A stretch of 36,394 nucleotides of DNA. Origin: Flavobacteriaceae bacterium. GTDB lineage: Bacteria; Bacteroidota; Bacteroidia; Flavobacteriales; Flavobacteriaceae. Both the position numbers and the translations under genes were made by a program. The notes beneath the pieces were generated by a model, which saw nothing but the letters and a program-made list of their open reading frames with translations, was not told the DNA's origin and ran no database searches. How positions within the stretch are numbered: the stretch's first letter is position 1; every line of letters begins with the position of its first letter. Shown here piece after piece: positions 33,581 to 36,394 of the stretch. The DNA lies in the NCBI GenBank assembly GCA_947464335.1, contig CANHWG010000027.1, positions 1 to 36,394 of the forward strand. The letters run 5' to 3'.

Positions 33581-35002
33581 ATGAAAATTAAAAAAATACA
33601 AAACCTAGATAATTTTAAAGGGACAATTTTAATTCCCGTTTTTGAAACAACTGCCAAAAGTATCGTTCCAATAGAACACCATGGTGTTTCTGTTTATTCA
33701 CAAGTTTTTTATGGTAAAAAAGACACTCATTACCTAGTAGAAAAATATGAGTGCACTCATGTTTTCATTGGTTTAGGAAAAGAAGTAGATTATAAATCAT
33801 TGAAAACTATATTTAGGAGAATTTCTGCCAAACAAAAAGAGGTATTTGGTAAAAATATAGCATTAGTAATTCCCGATAATTTCAATGCAAATCAAGTAGA
33901 AGCCACTATTTCTGGACTACTTTTAGGAACTTACAATTTAGGTCACTATAAAAAAACGGATGAACATCCTTTTTTAAAATCAGATTTTGAGTTTAACTAT
34001 ATATCCAATTCAGATTATGATGAAGCATTTGAAAAAGGAATTAAAATAGCCAAAGCTCAACTAGAGACTTTAGCTTTGGTTGATTTACCACCCAATAAAA
34101 TTACACCAAAATATTTAGCCAATTGGGCAACCGAATCTGGAAAAAAATATGGATTTGAAGTTACTGTTTTTGGCAAAGAAAAAGCGACTGAAATTGGTTT
34201 ACATTCATTTCTATCAGTCGGAAAAGGTAGTGCACAAGAACCTCAATTCATCATTATGGAATACAAACCAGCAGATGCTAAAAAGCATGTTGGTTTAGTA
34301 GGTAAAGGAATTACGTTTGATACTGGCGGTCTCAACATTAAAACCGCAGGAATGGTTCAAATGAAATGTGATATGGCTGGCGCTGCCGCAGTGCTTGGTG
34401 CGATGCAGTTACTATCGGATTTAAAATTGCCAATTCAGGTTACCGCAATTGTTCCTGCATGCGAGAACTCTGTTGATGCACAGTCTTTTTTACCAAGTGA
34501 TGTTATTCAGAGTTACGCCGGACATACTATTGAAATTATTGATACCGATGCCGAAGGCAGATTAATTTTAGCTGACGGATTATCGTATCTGATAAAGAAT
34601 TACAAACCGGAAACGGTTATTGATTTGGCTACATTGACAGGCAGTGTGGTTGGAACGCTTGGTTATGAATGTGCTGGATTATTTACCAATAATGAAGACC
34701 TATCAAAAAAACTACAACAAGCTGGCGATTCAATCGGAGAACGTTTATGGCAATTACCACTTTGGGATGTTTATACACCCGATATTGAAAGTGAAATTGC
34801 CGATGTGAAAAACTACTCAGGAAAACCAGTTGCTGGAGCTATTTCTGCAGCTAAGTTTTTAGAGTTTTTTACCGATAAACATACTTCTTGGGCACATCTT
34901 GACATTGCAGGAGTTGCTTTTGGTGATGATGAATTTGCCAAATGTAAACATGCAACAGCTTATGGTGTACACTTAATTGCTAACTTTATTGAAAATCAAT
35001 AA
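33581..35002 (+). CDS. M17 leucyl aminopeptidase
   Basis: 473 residues from the ATG at 33581; a longer frame from 33533 would include the CTTTGTG repeat and is rejected. M17 aminopeptidases cut N-terminal residues with two metal ions. The metal-binding and catalytic motif is IDTDAEGRLILADGL; the Lys of KGITFDTGGLNIK and DMAGAAAVLGAM lie upstream; ATLTGSVVGTLGYE and KPVAGAISAAKFLEFF complete the fold. The N-terminal domain is diverged, as in other Bacteroidota. Cytosolic. The ATP-grasp gene follows after two bases, so the two may be co-translated. Confidence 0.92.
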   Translation: MKIKKIQNLDNFKGTILIPVFETTAKSIVPIEHHGVSVYSQVFYGKKDTHYLVEKYECTHVFIGLGKEVDYKSLKTIFRRISAKQKEVFGKNIALVIPDNFNANQVEATISGLLLGTYNLGHYKKTDEHPFLKSDFEFNYISNSDYDEAFEKGIKIAKAQLETLALVDLPPNKITPKYLANWATESGKKYGFEVTVFGKEKATEIGLHSFLSVGKGSAQEPQFIIMEYKPADAKKHVGLVGKGITFDTGGLNIKTAGMVQMKCDMAGAAAVLGAMQLLSDLKLPIQVTAIVPACENSVDAQSFLPSDVIQSYAGHTIEIIDTDAEGRLILADGLSYLIKNYKPETVIDLATLTGSVVGTLGYECAGLFTNNEDLSKKLQQAGDSIGERLWQLPLWDVYTPDIESEIADVKNYSGKPVAGAISAAKFLEFFTDKHTSWAHLDIAGVAFGDDEFAKCKHATAYGVHLIANFIENQ

Positions 35003-35004
35003 CC

Positions 35005-36225
35005 ATGGAAAATTCGGCAAAAAATTTTATCTGTATTTCAAATTACTTCAAGGGAAATGATTTTTTAATTAACCTTAAAAAACAAGGCAATCGAGTTTAT
35101 TTAATTACTTCAGAAAAATTAAGAGACAAACCATGGGCAGTCGATTTTATCGATGAAATTTTTTTTATGCCTGGACAGGATGTAGATTGGAATTTAGAGG
35201 ATTTATTATCGGGTGTTGCCGGATTGATGCGTCAAAAAAAGATAGATAGCATAATAGCATTAGATGATTTTGATGTAGAAAAAGCTACATATCTGAGAGA
35301 AAATCTCCGAATTGATGGTATGGGACAAACTACAGGTAGGTATTTTCGCGATAAATTAGCCATGCGAATTAAAGCTAAAGATGCTGGTATTCCAATTCCA
35401 GCATTTAGTTCTTTATTTAATGATGAAGAAATCAACCATTTTGCCGATACGGTTTCACCGCCTTGGGTTTTAAAACCGCGTTCAGAAGCTTCGGCTTCAG
35501 GAATTATGAAAGTATATTCGAAAGAAGAATTGTGGCATAAAATTGACGAATTAGGTACTACCAATAGAATAAAATATTTAGTAGAGCAATTTAAACCGGG
35601 AGCCGTATATCATTGTGATGGATTGAATTGGAAAGGAAAAACATTGTTTTCGATTACCTCACAATATTTGGCAACTCCAATGGAAATTTCGCAAGGTGGT
35701 GGCATTTTTAGAAGTGCTACTATTCCGTACAATTCGAAGGATGATAAAGAAATAAAAAAGGTAAATGAACAGGTGTTAAAAGCATTCGGAATGATGCATG
35801 GTGCAAATCACACCGAGTTTATAAAATGCAATGATGATGGGAAAATTTATTTTTTAGAAACAGCATCTCGAGTAGGTGGAGCTCATTTGGCTGAAATGGT
35901 TGAAGCAGCATCCGGCATTAATTTATGGAAAGAATGGGCAATAATTGAAGATTGTTTGATAAAAGAAAAAGAGTACAAATTACCGACTATTCATAAAGAT
36001 TTTGCTGGAATCGTGCTAACGTTGTCAAAATATGAACATCCTGATTTGTCTAGTTTTAATGATCCTGAAGTTTGTTTTAGAGTACCTTTAGAATATCATG
36101 CTGGATTAATTGTAAAAAGTGATTCGCATTCAAGGATAAGAGAATTGTTGGATGATTATGCGGAACGATTAGTTAAAGATTTTGCCACTGTAGCGCAACA
36201 AGTAGCAGTTAAAAAGTTACATTAA
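35005..36225 (+). CDS. ATP-grasp superfamily ligase of unknown substrate
   Basis: 406 residues. An N-terminal alpha/beta pre-ATP-grasp domain (NFICISNYFKGNDFLINLKK) is followed by the ATP-grasp core: WVLKPRSEASASGIMKVYSK with the ATP-binding Lys and Gly-rich loop, YLVEQFKPGAVYHCDG, and the Mg-binding FLETASRVGGAHLAEMVEAA with Glu and Arg. Such enzymes join a carboxylate to an amine or thiol with ATP, for instance dipeptide or amino-acid ligases. The substrate is not visible. It begins two bases after the aminopeptidase and runs into another gene, probably one operon. Confidence 0.85.
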   Translation: MENSAKNFICISNYFKGNDFLINLKKQGNRVYLITSEKLRDKPWAVDFIDEIFFMPGQDVDWNLEDLLSGVAGLMRQKKIDSIIALDDFDVEKATYLRENLRIDGMGQTTGRYFRDKLAMRIKAKDAGIPIPAFSSLFNDEEINHFADTVSPPWVLKPRSEASASGIMKVYSKEELWHKIDELGTTNRIKYLVEQFKPGAVYHCDGLNWKGKTLFSITSQYLATPMEISQGGGIFRSATIPYNSKDDKEIKKVNEQVLKAFGMMHGANHTEFIKCNDDGKIYFLETASRVGGAHLAEMVEAASGINLWKEWAIIEDCLIKEKEYKLPTIHKDFAGIVLTLSKYEHPDLSSFNDPEVCFRVPLEYHAGLIVKSDSHSRIRELLDDYAERLVKDFATVAQQVAVKKLH

Positions 36226-36230
36226 TAATT

Positions 36231-36394
36231 TTGACAACAAGAACCTATTCCAAACACAACTTTCACAAACACACTTTTTGTATTTGGAAAGAAGTTTTAT
36301 TTGATGAAATAAGCAACTTAAAAATTAATTACACGAGTCAATCGGGCAGTCGCTATATTTTTACGACGGAAGGTTTATATCGTATTTCAAATCA
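36231..36394 (+). CDS. Start of a further gene, unknown product (3' end beyond window)
   Basis: A TTG at 36231, six bases after the ATP-grasp stop, opens a frame that stays free of stops to the window end (54 codons plus two bases). The peptide begins LTTRTYSKHNFHKHTFCIWK and contains TSQSGSRYIFTTEGLYRISN. The hydrophilic/beta pattern and the operon position suggest a real gene, but no family can be named. TTG as start is inferred, since no ATG is available nearby. Confidence 0.5.
   Translation, partial: MTTRTYSKHNFHKHTFCIWKEVLFDEISNLKINYTSQSGSRYIFTTEGLYRISN

Overview
The window looks like chromosomal DNA from a Flavobacterium-like member of the Flavobacteriaceae (Bacteroidota). This rests on several signs: very AT-rich sequence; no Shine-Dalgarno-like spacers; several upstream regions with TAnnTTTG boxes (the Bacteroidota -7 promoter element); two secreted proteins with C-terminal type IX secretion sorting domains; a fused lpxC-fabZ gene; and a lipoprotein with a Cys-Ser-Ser-Ser-Ser-Asp-Asp start. 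I saw no phage, transposase, CRISPR array, tRNA or rRNA.

Layout. (1) 1-2443: a truncated periplasmic thioredoxin-like protein (- strand), a small unknown protein and a GNAT acetyltransferase. (2) 2578-11836: a long + strand housekeeping run: menD, an HD-domain phosphohydrolase, then lpxD, lpxC-fabZ, lpxA, efp, a second lpxD-like gene, an NTF2-like gene and sucD. It ends in a strong hairpin terminator. (3) 11897-18095: a compact - strand cluster read in the order ECF sigma factor, small single-span membrane protein, Spy/CnrX-like periplasmic metal-sensor-like protein, MbnP-like copper-binding protein, MbnH/MauG-like diheme enzyme, YHYH protein with a T9SS tail, and arylsulfotransferase-like protein with a T9SS tail. 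(4) 18205-24481: fabG, a VWA-like membrane protein, a lipoprotein (-), and a pair of secreted proteins of unknown function. (5) 24538-27902: - strand membrane protein, PAP2 phosphatase and an LTA-synthase-type alkaline phosphatase superfamily enzyme. (6) 28074-32215: OmpR-type response regulator and histidine kinase, then a DUF2231-type membrane protein, a b-type cytochrome-like membrane protein and a decaheme c-type cytochrome. (7) 32378-36394: esterase with an N-terminal sugar-binding-like fold, M17 leucyl aminopeptidase, ATP-grasp protein and the start of one more gene.

How genes work together. The lpx genes cover the first steps of lipid A synthesis, and FabZ (fused) and FabG supply acyl chain elongation. 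The cluster at 11897-18095 is the most interesting region. It resembles a CnrYXH-type metal-sensing ECF regulon placed directly upstream of an MbnP/MbnH pair (in other bacteria the diheme enzyme oxidises a Trp of MbnP to kynurenine, creating a copper site), plus two T9SS-exported proteins. I infer a self-regulated copper (or other metal) response system with extracellular components. The second unusual locus is the DUF2231/cytochrome b/decaheme cytochrome c set, which looks like an uncharacterised electron-transfer module.

Short intergenic dyad repeats of three sequence families lie between housekeeping genes. All functional calls come from reading translations and motifs by eye; no database search was run.
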